Of a stretch of 64,000 nt of DNA, positions 1 through 10,835 are shown piece by piece. Position 1 is the stretch's first letter; every line of letters begins with the position of its first letter. Source of the DNA: Aquisalimonas lutea (GTDB lineage Bacteria > Pseudomonadota > Gammaproteobacteria > Nitrococcales > Aquisalimonadaceae). Below the pieces are notes generated by a model. It made no database searches. It saw nothing but the letters and a program-made list of their open reading frames with translations, and was not told the DNA's origin. Made by a program: the position numbers and the translations under genes. The stretch is from assembly GCF_030409225.1 (NCBI RefSeq), contig NZ_JAUFPK010000001.1:286584-350583 (forward strand), written 5' to 3'.

Positions 1-389
1 TCCACGTCGCTGCCGCCCGGCGCGGAGATCACCACGCGGCGCGCTCCCGCCTCCAGGTGCGCCGACGCCTTGGCCTTGCTGGTGAAGAGCCCCGTGCACT
101 CGAGCACGGCGTCCACCTCCAGCTCCCGCCAGGGGAGCTTCGCCGGATCCCGCTCGGCGAGAACGCGCACGCGCCGCCCGTTGACCACCAGGTCGTCGTC
201 GTCCACCGCGACGTCGCCGGGGAAACGGCCGTGGACGCTGTCGTGGCGCGTCAGGTACGCGTTGGTCTCGGCGTCGCCGAGATCGTTGACCGCGACGATG
301 TCCAGGTCCGTGCGCCCCTGCTCATGGAGCGCACGCAGCGTATTGCGGCCGATACGCCCGTATCCGTTGATTGCGACTCGAAAAGCCAT
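1..389 (-). CDS. gap: Type I glyceraldehyde-3-phosphate dehydrogenase, N-terminal part (runs off the window)
   Basis: Reading leftwards from the ATG at 389, the protein opens with [20 protein letters not shown], the NAD-binding Rossmann start of GAPDH. It continues with a VNDLGD segment and the ECTGLF and VISAPG motifs typical of type I GAPDH. About 129 residues are present. The catalytic Cys (near residue 150 in the family) lies beyond the left edge, so activity cannot be judged. The enzyme oxidises glyceraldehyde-3-phosphate to 1,3-bisphosphoglycerate in central carbon metabolism. It is transcribed divergently from glpR, which fits with glycerol carbon entering glycolysis at triose phosphate. 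Family assignment is secure; the isoform (glycolytic or gluconeogenic) is not. Confidence 0.93.
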   Translation of the reverse strand, partial: MAFRVAINGYGRIGRNTLRALHEQGRTDLDIVAVNDLGDAETNAYLTRHDSVHGRFPGDVAVDDDDLVVNGRRVRVLAERDPAKLPWRELEVDAVLECTGLFTSKAKASAHLEAGARRVVISAPGGSDV

Positions 390-527
390 GGCTGTCATCT
401 CCTTACCGGATCGGTGGCCGGAGCCGGTGCGGGCGACGTATCCGGCATGACACGCTATCCTCCGCTATGCTTTGGTTTATCGTTTTATCACGCAATTTTT
501 TCGTTTTTGGTGATTTTGTCAAGCGCA

Positions 528-545
528 GTTTTCGAAAACGAACAT
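528..545. promoter_or_regulatory. Candidate GlpR operator upstream of glpR
   Basis: A perfect 12-bp palindrome, gttttcgaaaac (528-539), is followed at once by cgaacat (539-545). The latter resembles the TTCG/CGAA half-sites known for GlpR repressors. It lies about 30 bp before the chosen glpR ATG in an AT-rich stretch (470-545) that contrasts with the GC-rich coding DNA. Autoregulation is an inference. Confidence 0.45.
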
Positions 546-568
546 CCGGCACCGGCAGGGGACTTCCG

Positions 569-1336
569 ATGGACGACATCACGCCGCGTCAGCGCGACAT
601 CATGCAGCGGGTCAAGCAGGAAGGGTTCGTGACCATCGAGGTGCTGTCCCGGGATTTCGACATGACCCCGCAGACCATCCGCCGGGACATCAACCAGCTC
701 TGCGCGGCCGGCATGCTGCGCCGGCACCACGGCGGCGCCGGCCTGCCGTCCAGCGTCGAGAACGTGGCCTACCGCGCCCGGCGGGTGATGCAGCAGGAGG
801 CGAAGCAGCGCATCGCCCGGCGCATGGCTGCGCAGATCCCCGACCAGGCGTCGCTGTTCATGACCCTCGGCACCACCACCGAGGAGGTGGCCAAGGCCCT
901 GCTCGCCCACAACGGTCTGCGGGTGATCACCAACAACCTCAACGTGGCCACCATCCTCAGCGACAACGCGAGCTTCGAGATCATCATCGCCGGCGGCGTG
1001 GTGCGCTCCCGCGACCGCGGCATCACCGGCGAGGCCACCATCGACTTCATCCGCCAGTTCCGCGTGGACTACGGCGTCATCGGCATCTCGGGCATCGACA
1101 CGGACGGTGCGCTGCTGGATTTCGACTACCAGGAGGTTCGGGTGGTGCAGGCCATCATGGCCCACTCGCGGCGGGTCTGGCTGGCGGCGGACCGCAGCAA
1201 GTTCGGCCGCAGCGCCATGGTGGAGCTCGGCCACATCCGCCAGCTGGATGCAGTGTTCACGGATGCCGATCCCCCGCCGCAGTGGCGGCGGTTGCTCGAT
1301 GACAGCGACACCCGGGTGGAGGTCGCCGCCGAATGA
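569..1336 (+). CDS. glpR: DeoR-family transcriptional repressor of glycerol metabolism (GlpR)
   Basis: This 255-residue protein has an N-terminal DeoR-type helix-turn-helix (residues about 5-57, with the conserved PQTIRRDINQL recognition helix and HHGGA) and a DeoR sensor domain. The sensor domain carries TLGTTTEEVA, NN.NVA, GG and GEATIDFIRQF motifs plus LLDFDYQEV, as in GlpR. I chose the ATG at 569 because it starts exactly at the HTH; an in-frame extension to 371 would add 66 residues of non-family sequence. In the family the inducer is glycerol-3-phosphate. It heads the glp cluster, 198 bp before glpD, and dyads like GlpR sites lie upstream of both genes. An inverted repeat follows it. 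Confidence 0.93.
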   Translation: MDDITPRQRDIMQRVKQEGFVTIEVLSRDFDMTPQTIRRDINQLCAAGMLRRHHGGAGLPSSVENVAYRARRVMQQEAKQRIARRMAAQIPDQASLFMTLGTTTEEVAKALLAHNGLRVITNNLNVATILSDNASFEIIIAGGVVRSRDRGITGEATIDFIRQFRVDYGVIGISGIDTDGALLDFDYQEVRVVQAIMAHSRRVWLAADRSKFGRSAMVELGHIRQLDAVFTDADPPPQWRRLLDDSDTRVEVAAE

Positions 1337-1392
1337 CTCCGGCGGAGGCGAGGCTTCACGGAACCCGACGGCACGCCCCGGCACCACGCCTC

Positions 1393-1440
1393 CAGCCCGC
1401 CACGGGCGGCCCCGGAATCGGGGCCGCCCGTGGCGGGCTG
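1393..1440. terminator. Long perfect inverted repeat after glpR
   Basis: A 21-bp perfect stem (cagcccgccacgggcggccc and one more base, then its complement) closes a 6-nt loop at 1414-1419. It starts 57 bp after the glpR stop and ends before the glpD promoter. There is no T-run, so it may be a non-canonical terminator or an insulating cruciform that uncouples glpR from glpD transcription. Confidence 0.6.
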
Positions 1441-1469
1441 GCCATGCCTCGTTTTCGCCGCAGTGCGTA

Positions 1470-1509
1470 TTGACCTTCGTTTTTTTCCTGCTATGTTCGT
1501 TTGAACCAT
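1470..1509 (+). promoter_or_regulatory. glpD promoter with embedded GlpR-like operator
   Basis: A -35 box TTGACC (1470-1475) lies 16 bp before a -10 box TATGTT (1492-1497). The -10 overlaps the dyad gttcgtttgaac (1495-1506), extended as atgttcgtttgaaccat, which resembles GlpR half-sites with TTCG. Repressor bound there would block RNA polymerase. It sits in an AT-rich patch about 35 bp before the glpD ATG. Boxes were read by eye. Confidence 0.6.
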
Positions 1510-1534
1510 ACATCGAAAAAATCCGAAAACGCTC

Positions 1535-3058
1535 ATGGCATCCCTGGACGACACGTACGACCTGCTCATCGTCGGCGGCGGCATCAACGGCACCGGCATC
1601 GCCCGCGATGCCGCCGGACGCGGCCTCAAGGTGCTCCTGTGCGAGCGCGATGACCTGGCCGCCCATACCTCCTCGGCCAGCACGAAGCTGGTCCACGGCG
1701 GCCTGCGGTACCTGGAGTACTACGAGTTCAGCCTGGTGCGCAAGGCGCTCATCGAGCGCGAGGTCCTGCTGCGGGCGGCGCCCCACATCATCTGGCCCCT
1801 GCGTTTCGTCATGCCCCACAGCAGGGGGCTGCGCCCGCGCTGGATGATCCGCCTGGGCCTGTTCCTGTACGACCACCTGGGAGGGCGCAAGCTGCTGCCG
1901 CCCTCGAACGGCGTCAACCTGCGGCGCCACGCCGCCGGCGAGCAGCTGCAGCCGAAGCTGACCCGCGGCTACGTCTACTCGGATTGCTGGGTGCAGGATT
2001 CCCGGCTGGTGATCCTCAACGCCGTCGACGCCGCCGAGAACGGGGCCACCGTGCTAACCCGCACCGCCTGTACGGGCGCGACGCGTCACGACGGCCACTG
2101 GGACGTGGAGCTCGCCGACCAGCGCAGCGGCGGGACGCAGCAGGTCCGCGCCCGGGCGGTGGTCAACGCCGCCGGCCCCTGGGTCAGCCGCTTCCTGGAC
2201 CAGACCGGCCAGTCCCGTGCCGACAAGCAGGTACGACTGATCAAGGGCAGCCACATCGTGGTCCACCGGCTCTACGACCACGACTACGCCTACGTCTTCC
2301 AGAATCCGGACAAGCGGGTGATCTTCGTGATCCCGTACGAGGGCCGGTACACGCTGATCGGCACCACCGACGAGCTGTTCGAGGGCGACCCGTCGGTGGT
2401 GGAGATCTCCGACCGGGAGATCGATTATCTCTGCGACACGGTCAACACCTTTTTCGAGCGGCCGGTCACCCGGGAGGACATCGCCTGGACCTACTCCGGC
2501 GTGCGCCCGCTCTACGACGACGCCGCGGAGAACGCCTCCGCCATCACCCGGGACTACGTGCTGGACCTGGATGCGCGCGAGGGCCGGGCGCCCATGCTGT
2601 CGATCTTCGGCGGCAAGATCACCACCTACCGCAAGCTCGCCGAGGAAGCGATGGATCTGCTGGCCCGCCCCCTGCAGCTGCGCGAGACCCGGCGCTGGAC
2701 CGCCGACACGCCCCTGCCCGGGGGCGACATCCCGGATGCCGACTTCGACGGCTACCTGGACCGGGTGCGGCAACGTTACCCGTTCCTGCCGGCGGAGCTG
2801 GCGTGGCGGTACGCCAGGAACTACGGTACGCGGACGGAGCAGATCGTCGGCGACGCCCGCTCGCTCGCCGAGCTGGGCGACGATCTCGGCGACTCGATCT
2901 ATGCTGCAGAATTGCGGTACCTGCGCGATCACGAGTGGGCGGAGAGCGCCGAGGCGGTACTCTGGCGGCGCTCGCGGCTCGGCCTCCATGTCTCCGCGGC
3001 GACCCGGGAGCGGATCGAGGCGTGGTTCGCCGCAGTCCCGGAGACCGGCACCTCCTGA
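1535..3058 (+). CDS. glpD: Aerobic glycerol-3-phosphate dehydrogenase
   Basis: The 507-residue flavoprotein starts with an FAD-binding Rossmann motif (LLIVGGGINGTGIARDAAGRG, about residues 10-30), followed by SSASTKLVHGGLRYLE. A second core carries VRLIKGSHIV, VIPYEG and IGTTDE, and the FGGKITTYRKLAEEAMD motif sits near residue 370. All are signatures of GlpD/GlpA, and the length matches the membrane-associated aerobic enzyme. It oxidises sn-glycerol-3-phosphate to dihydroxyacetone phosphate and passes electrons to quinone. It is the first gene downstream of a GlpR-regulated promoter, 43 bp ahead of the ABC importer genes. This is the glpD-STPQUV order known from Rhizobium, here with glpK at the end. 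Confidence 0.96.
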   Translation: MASLDDTYDLLIVGGGINGTGIARDAAGRGLKVLLCERDDLAAHTSSASTKLVHGGLRYLEYYEFSLVRKALIEREVLLRAAPHIIWPLRFVMPHSRGLRPRWMIRLGLFLYDHLGGRKLLPPSNGVNLRRHAAGEQLQPKLTRGYVYSDCWVQDSRLVILNAVDAAENGATVLTRTACTGATRHDGHWDVELADQRSGGTQQVRARAVVNAAGPWVSRFLDQTGQSRADKQVRLIKGSHIVVHRLYDHDYAYVFQNPDKRVIFVIPYEGRYTLIGTTDELFEGDPSVVEISDREIDYLCDTVNTFFERPVTREDIAWTYSGVRPLYDDAAENASAITRDYVLDLDAREGRAPMLSIFGGKITTYRKLAEEAMDLLARPLQLRETRRWTADTPLPGGDIPDADFDGYLDRVRQRYPFLPAELAWRYARNYGTRTEQIVGDARSLAELGDDLGDSIYAAELRYLRDHEWAESAEAVLWRRSRLGLHVSAATRERIEAWFAAVPETGTS

Positions 3059-3101
3059 GACCGGTGCGCCGCAACAGAATAATGATCATGACGGAGAAGC
3101 C

Positions 3102-4196
<1,095 letters not shown>

Positions 4197-4200
4197 CGCC

Positions 4201-5292
4201 ATGGCCCGTATCGAGTTCGACGACGTCGCCCACAGCTACTCCGGCCGCCCGCAATCGGAGGCGGACTATGCCCTCAAGCCCATTGCCCACACCTGGGACG
4301 ACGGCGGCGCGTACGCGTTGCTCGGCCCCTCGGGCTGCGGCAAGACCACGCTGCTCAACATCACCTCCGGCCTGGTGACGCCGTCACAGGGCCGGGTGCT
4401 GTTCGACGGCGAGGACGTCACCGCCATGCCGCCGGAGAAGCGCAACATCGCGCAGGTGTTCCAGTTCCCGGTGCTCTACGACACCATGACCGTCGAGGAG
4501 AACCTCGCCTTCCCGCTGCGCAATCGCGGCGCGCCGAAGGCGCATGTCCGCAAGCGCGTCCGGGCCGTCGCCGAGATGCTCGAGCTCGAGGGTATGCTCG
4601 GGCGCAAGGCGGCGAACCTGGGGGCCGAGGAGAAGCAGAAGATCTCCATGGGACGCGGGCTCGTGCGCGACGACGTCGCGGCGATTCTCTTCGACGAGCC
4701 GCTGACGGTGATCGACCCGCACATGAAGTGGGTGCTGCGGCGCAAGCTGCGGCAGATCCACGCCGAGTTCGGCCATACCCTCATCTACGTCACCCACGAC
4801 CAGACCGAGGCGCTGACCTTCGCCGACAAGGTGGTGGTCATGGACGACGGGCGCCTCGTCCAGACGGGCACGCCGCAGGAGCTCTTCGAGAACCCGGCGC
4901 ACACCTTCGTCGGCTACTTCATCGGCTCACCCGGCATGAACTTCCTGCCCTGCCGTATCGAGGGAGAGGCCGCGCGGGTCACCCCGGAGGTCGCCATCCC
5001 GCTGCCGGAGACGCTGGCAAGACGGGCCGCGCGGCTGTCGGGCGCGCTGGAGCTGGGCATCCGTCCGTCCCGCATGGAGGTGGCGCCGACGGCCGACGAG
5101 GGGCACTGCACGGCGACGGCGGAGACCGTGGAGGACCTGGGCAGCTACGCGCTGTGCCTGGTCACGATCGGCTCCCGGCGCGTGCGCGTCCGGGTCCCGG
5201 AAGGCCGGCGCGTCCAGCCGGGCGAGCGCCTCGGCCTGCGGTTTCCGCAGGAGTGGGTCCGGCTGTACTGCGACAACGAGCTGGTGGAGTAA
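4201..5292 (+). CDS. glpT: Glycerol ABC importer, ATPase subunit GlpT
   Basis: This 363-residue ABC ATPase has Walker A GPSGCGKTT (42-50), Q-loop Gln88, Walker B ILFDEP (162-167, Glu166) and an intact H-loop YVTHDQ (His199). The ABC signature is degenerate: where LSGGQ is expected it reads NLGAEEKQK (139-147). The defects complement those of GlpS, so only one of the two composite ATP sites would have all consensus residues. A C-terminal TOBE-like domain follows. It is 4 bp downstream of glpS and 9 bp upstream of glpP, clearly one operon. This GlpT is the ABC ATPase of the Rhizobium nomenclature, not the E. coli glycerol-3-phosphate antiporter of the same name. Confidence 0.9.
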   Translation: MARIEFDDVAHSYSGRPQSEADYALKPIAHTWDDGGAYALLGPSGCGKTTLLNITSGLVTPSQGRVLFDGEDVTAMPPEKRNIAQVFQFPVLYDTMTVEENLAFPLRNRGAPKAHVRKRVRAVAEMLELEGMLGRKAANLGAEEKQKISMGRGLVRDDVAAILFDEPLTVIDPHMKWVLRRKLRQIHAEFGHTLIYVTHDQTEALTFADKVVVMDDGRLVQTGTPQELFENPAHTFVGYFIGSPGMNFLPCRIEGEAARVTPEVAIPLPETLARRAARLSGALELGIRPSRMEVAPTADEGHCTATAETVEDLGSYALCLVTIGSRRVRVRVPEGRRVQPGERLGLRFPQEWVRLYCDNELVE

Positions 5293-5301
5293 GCGACAGC
5301 C

Positions 5302-6174
5302 ATGGAAAAGATCCAGAATCAAAAAGCGTGGTTCCTGGTCCTCCCGGCACTTGCCGTGCTGTTCATCTTCAGCGCCGTCATTCCGCTGATGACGGTGGTG
5401 AACTACTCGGTCCAGGACATCTTCGGCCAGGACTACGCCAATGCCTTCTTCGTGGGCACCGAGTGGTTCCGGGACACCATCCGCGACCCGGAGCTGCAGG
5501 CCGCCTTCGGCAGGCAGCTGGCGTTTTCCGTGATCACCCTGCTCATCCAGATCCCGCTGGGGGTCGCCATCGCCCTGGCCATGCCCACACGCGGCATCAT
5601 GGTGTCGGTGGCGCTGGTGCTGGTGTCGCTGCCGCTGCTGATCCCCTGGAACGTGGTGGGCACGGGCTGGCTGCTGTTCACCCGCCCCGACATCGGCCTG
5701 CTCGGCGTGGCCCTCAACGAGCTGGGGCTCGACTACAACATCCAGCGCAACCCCGTCGACGCCTGGCTGACGGTGCTGGTCATGGACGTCTGGCACTGGA
5801 CGTCGCTGACCGTGCTGCTGGCCTACGCTGGCCTGCGCGCGATCCCCGGCGCCTACTACCAGGCCGCCCGCGTCGACGGCGCCTCGCGCTGGGCCATCTT
5901 CCGCTACGTGGAGCTGCCGCGCATGCGCGGGGTGCTGCTCATCGCCATCCTGCTGCGCTTCATGGACAGCTTCAAGCTCTACGCGGAGCCGTTCGTCCTC
6001 ACCGGCGGCGGCCCGGGGACGACGACGACGTTTCTCAGCCAGTACCTCGCGACCATCGGCGTGGGCCAGTTCGACCTGGGCCGCGCCGCCGCGTTCTCGC
6101 TGGTGTACTTCCTGTTCATCCTGGCGCTGAGCTGGCTGTTCTACACGGTCATCACGCGCATGGACCGCGAGTAA
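5302..6174 (+). CDS. glpP: Glycerol ABC importer, permease GlpP
   Basis: A 290-residue inner-membrane permease of the binding-protein-dependent (MalF-like) superfamily. Hydrophobic segments include residues about 12-35 and a series from about 75 to 290. The EAA loop that contacts the ATPase is recognisable around YYQAARVDGASRWAIFRYVE. It is followed by a PFVLTGGGPGTTTTF stretch common in sugar-type permeases. It starts 9 bp after glpT and is followed after 10 bp by glpQ. Together GlpP and GlpQ should make the transmembrane channel for glycerol. Confidence 0.9.
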   Translation: MEKIQNQKAWFLVLPALAVLFIFSAVIPLMTVVNYSVQDIFGQDYANAFFVGTEWFRDTIRDPELQAAFGRQLAFSVITLLIQIPLGVAIALAMPTRGIMVSVALVLVSLPLLIPWNVVGTGWLLFTRPDIGLLGVALNELGLDYNIQRNPVDAWLTVLVMDVWHWTSLTVLLAYAGLRAIPGAYYQAARVDGASRWAIFRYVELPRMRGVLLIAILLRFMDSFKLYAEPFVLTGGGPGTTTTFLSQYLATIGVGQFDLGRAAAFSLVYFLFILALSWLFYTVITRMDRE

Positions 6175-6184
6175 GGAGGCGGTG

Positions 6185-6988
6185 ATGCGAATCCGGACAA
6201 GCCATATTGGGCTGGCTGCCTACCTGATCTTCCTCATCCTGCCGCTGTACTGGATGATCAATCTGTCACTGCAGCCCAACCACGAGATCCTGGGCTCGTT
6301 CAGCCTCTACCCGGAGCGCTACACGTTCCAGAACTACATCACGCTGGTGACGGACGCCTCGTGGTACGGCAGCTATCTCAACAGCATCACCTACGTGCTG
6401 CTGAACATGGCGATCTCGCTGACGGTGGCGCTGCCGGCGGCCTACGCGTTCTCGCGCTTCTCCTTCCTCGGGGACAAGCACCTGTTCTTCTGGCTGCTCA
6501 CCAACCGCATGGCGCCGCCGGCGGTGTTCCTGCTGCCGTTCTTCCAGCTCTACCAGAACATCGGCCTGTACGACACGCACCTGGCGGTGGCCCTGGCCCA
6601 TGCGCTGTTCAACGTGCCGCTGGCCATCTGGATCCTGGAAGGCTTCATGCGCGGGATCCCCAAGGAGATCGACGAGACGGCCTACATCGACGGCTACAGC
6701 TTCTCGCGCTTCTTCGTGACCATTTTCATCCCGCTCATCCGCGGCGGCATCGGCGTGACGGCCTTTTTCGTGTTCGTGTTCAGCTGGGTGGAGCTGCTGC
6801 TCGCGCGCACCCTGACCGCGACCAACGCCCGGCCGTTCTCCGTGACCATGACCCAGACCATCAGCGCCACCGGCATCGACTGGGGCCTGCTCGCCGCCGC
6901 CGGGGTGGTGACCATGATTCCCGGCGCCGTGGTGATCTGGTTCGTCCGCAACAACCTCGCCCGCGGCCTGTCGCTGGGCCGCGTCTGA
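6185..6988 (+). CDS. glpQ: Glycerol ABC importer, permease GlpQ
   Basis: The 267-residue MalG-like permease has an N-terminal membrane segment (about 10-27) and several more downstream. Its EAA loop reads about IPKEIDETAYIDGYSFSRFF. A GTG at 6182 is directly followed by an ATG at 6185; I prefer the ATG because the aaggagg Shine-Dalgarno (6173-6179) is then 5 bp away instead of 2. It is translationally close to glpP and precedes glpU by 13 bp. It should pair with GlpP. The name follows the Rhizobium glycerol transporter and is unrelated to the E. coli phosphodiesterase GlpQ. Confidence 0.89.
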   Translation: MRIRTSHIGLAAYLIFLILPLYWMINLSLQPNHEILGSFSLYPERYTFQNYITLVTDASWYGSYLNSITYVLLNMAISLTVALPAAYAFSRFSFLGDKHLFFWLLTNRMAPPAVFLLPFFQLYQNIGLYDTHLAVALAHALFNVPLAIWILEGFMRGIPKEIDETAYIDGYSFSRFFVTIFIPLIRGGIGVTAFFVFVFSWVELLLARTLTATNARPFSVTMTQTISATGIDWGLLAAAGVVTMIPGAVVIWFVRNNLARGLSLGRV

Positions 6989-7001
6989 CGGGAGACTCGG
7001 G

Positions 7002-7286
7002 ATGCTCATGGAACTCGACTGGATGATGTGGACCTGGCCGACGGCGGGCTTCTTCATCTTCATCGCCACGCTGCTGGCCTGCATGACCGTCGCCGAGGTC
7101 GTCTACCCGACCGTGGAGCGCAAGGGCTTTCTGCCGCTGCGCACGACCCGGGGCGACCGGCTGTTCATCGGCCTGCTCAGCAGCGGCTTCATCCACCTGG
7201 CGTGGCTCGGCTTCACCGACATGCACGTGGGCTTCGCCACCGTCGCGTGCCTGGTGTGGATCGCCGTGCTCCTGCGCTGGGGCTGA
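7002..7286 (+). CDS. glpU: Small membrane protein GlpU (DUF2160 family)
   Basis: A 94-residue protein with predicted membrane helices at about 12-33, 48-66 and 74-92 (for example FFIFIATLLACMTVAEV). It contains the TRGDRLFIGLL stretch typical of DUF2160 proteins, which are encoded in this position of Rhizobium-type glycerol operons. Its function in transport is not established. It lies 13 bp after glpQ and 111 bp before glpV. The first ATG (7002) is used; a second in-frame ATG at 7008 is equally possible. Confidence 0.82.
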   Translation: MLMELDWMMWTWPTAGFFIFIATLLACMTVAEVVYPTVERKGFLPLRTTRGDRLFIGLLSSGFIHLAWLGFTDMHVGFATVACLVWIAVLLRWG

Positions 7287-7397
7287 CGGGCCCATGCCGT
7301 CGTGGAGGGGGCGCAGCCTCCGTGACGCGCCACAACAATGCTGCGCACAGCGAGTTCGCGTTCCGGACTCGGGATGCAGAAATGGAGGAGAACCCTG

Positions 7398-9152
7398 ATG
7401 TCTACCAACCTGCAACGAGCCGCATGCTCGGTGACGGCGCTGGCCCTGGGCCTGGTCGCCGCTTCCGCCGCGCATGCGCAGGACGACATGACCATGGAAG
7501 AACGCATGGAGATCGCCGAGCGCATCGTCGACGAGCATCTCCAGCCTTCGGTACTCAGCCGCGAGGAGCAGCTCGAGGAGATGCGCTGGTTCATCGAGGC
7601 GACCGAGCCGTACCGGGGCATGGACATCACCGTGGTCTCGGAGCCCATCACCACCCACCAGTGGGAGTCCGAGGTGCTGGCCGAGGCGTTCTCGGAGATG
7701 ACCGGCGTCAACCTGACCCACGACCTCATCGGCGAGGGTGACGTGGTGGAGAACCTGCAGACGGAGATGCAGACCGGCCGCGGCATCTACGACGCCTATA
7801 TCAGCGACGCCGACCTCATCGGAACGCACGTGCGCTACGACACGGTGTACCCGATCGAGGACTACATGAACGACAACCCGGACCTGGTCCTGCCGACCCT
7901 GGACCTGGACGATTTCATCAACCTCAACGCCGCCCGCAGCCCGGACGGCAAGCTGTACCAGATGCCGGACCAGCAGTTCGCGAACCTGTACTGGTTCCGC
8001 TATGACTGGTTCCAGCGGGAGGACCTGCGCGAGCAGTTCCAGGAGATCTACGGCTACGAGCTGGGCGTGCCGGTGAACTGGTCCGCCTACGAGGACATCG
8101 CCGAGTTCTTCACCGAGCACGTCGGCGAGATCGACGGCGAGCGGGTCTACGGCCACATGGACTACGGCCGCCGCGACCCGTCCCTGGCGTGGCGCTTCAC
8201 CGATGCGTGGATCTCCATGGCCGGCGGCGGCGACACGGGTCTGCCCAACGGTCGCCCGGTGGACGAGTGGGGCATCCGCATGGACGAGGACGGCCATCCC
8301 AAGGGCGCCAGCATGAGCCGCGGCGGCGCCACCAACGCCCCCGCCGCCGTGTACTCCCTGGAGAAGTTCATCGAGTGGCTGGAGAACTACGCGCCCCCGG
8401 AGGCGAGCGGCATGACCTTCTCGGAGGCCGGGCCGGTCCCCGCCCAGGGCCAGATCGCCCAGCAGATCTTCTGGTATACGGCCTTCACGGCAAGCATGAC
8501 CGACCCGGAGCTGCCCGTGACCGACGATGAGGGCAACCCCAAGTGGCGGATGGCGCCTTCGCCCCACGGCCCCTACTGGGAGGAGGGCATGAAGGTCGGC
8601 TACCAGGACATCGGCTCCTGGCTGCTGCTCAACCACACCGAGGAGGACGCGCGTGCCGCCGCCTGGCTGTACGCCCAGTTCACGGTCTCCAAGTCGGTGG
8701 ACACGGCCAAGAGCCACGAGGGGCTGACCTTCATCCGCGACTCCACCATCCACCACGAGTCGTTCACGGAGCGCTCCGAGGCCCTCGGCGGCCTGATCGA
8801 GTTCTACCGGAGCCCGGCCCGCGAGCTGTGGACCGACACGGGCTTCAACGTGCCGGACTATCCGCGCATGACACAGATGTGGTGGCAGAACATCTCGGAC
8901 GCCGTCAGCGGCAATGTCTCCGCGCAGGAGGCCATGGACAACCTGGCCACCGAGATGGATGAGCTCATGGCCCGCCTGGAGCGTGCCGGCGCCCAGGACA
9001 GCTACCCGGTCCGCCTCAACGAGGAGCGGGATCCGCAGTACTGGCTGGATCAGCCGGGCGCGCCGAAGCCCGAGCTGGACAACGAGAAGCCCCAGGGCGA
9101 AACCGTGTCCTACGACGAGCTGATCGAGGGCTGGCAGAACGAAAGCAACTAA
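7398..9152 (+). CDS. glpV: Glycerol ABC importer, periplasmic binding protein GlpV
   Basis: A 584-residue exported solute-binding protein. The N-terminus MSTNLQRAACSVTALALGLV followed by AASAAHA and QDD is a signal peptide with a likely cut after Ala27. The mature part is long for an ABC binding protein (about 557 residues), as for GlpV, and is rich in acidic residues. The ATG at 7398 follows ggaggag closely and starts the signal peptide; an extension to 7338 would bury it. Role: capture of glycerol in the periplasm for GlpPQ-ST. It is separated from glpK by 143 bp containing an inverted repeat. Confidence 0.9.
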   Translation: MSTNLQRAACSVTALALGLVAASAAHAQDDMTMEERMEIAERIVDEHLQPSVLSREEQLEEMRWFIEATEPYRGMDITVVSEPITTHQWESEVLAEAFSEMTGVNLTHDLIGEGDVVENLQTEMQTGRGIYDAYISDADLIGTHVRYDTVYPIEDYMNDNPDLVLPTLDLDDFINLNAARSPDGKLYQMPDQQFANLYWFRYDWFQREDLREQFQEIYGYELGVPVNWSAYEDIAEFFTEHVGEIDGERVYGHMDYGRRDPSLAWRFTDAWISMAGGGDTGLPNGRPVDEWGIRMDEDGHPKGASMSRGGATNAPAAVYSLEKFIEWLENYAPPEASGMTFSEAGPVPAQGQIAQQIFWYTAFTASMTDPELPVTDDEGNPKWRMAPSPHGPYWEEGMKVGYQDIGSWLLLNHTEEDARAAAWLYAQFTVSKSVDTAKSHEGLTFIRDSTIHHESFTERSEALGGLIEFYRSPARELWTDTGFNVPDYPRMTQMWWQNISDAVSGNVSAQEAMDNLATEMDELMARLERAGAQDSYPVRLNEERDPQYWLDQPGAPKPELDNEKPQGETVSYDELIEGWQNESN

Positions 9153-9165
9153 GGCCCCTCCCTGA

Positions 9166-9202
9166 CGGACGGTGCCGGGGCGCAATGCGCCGGCACCGTC
9201 CG
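9166..9202. terminator. Hairpin between glpV and glpK
   Basis: A 13-bp perfect stem, cggacggtgccgg (9166-9178) with its complement (9190-9202), encloses an 11-nt loop. It starts 14 bp after the glpV stop. There is no U-tract. It probably stabilises or attenuates the transcript after the binding-protein gene. Confidence 0.55.
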
Positions 9203-9280
9203 CTTCCCTGCCGCGTCGGCGCGGGTGACGGGCCCTTCCCCACCGGGCCTGCACGGTCGCATGATGCCCGTAGTGATTGA

Positions 9281-10795
<1,515 letters not shown>

Positions 10796-10835
10796 GGGCA
10801 TCCGCCCGGGCGAGCGCCGCGCGCGCGTAACGCCC

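Noticed and set aside
371..568. N-terminal extension of GlpR back to 371
   Set aside because: It crosses the AT-rich promoter region and the GlpR-like dyad; the DeoR fold begins at the ATG at 569.
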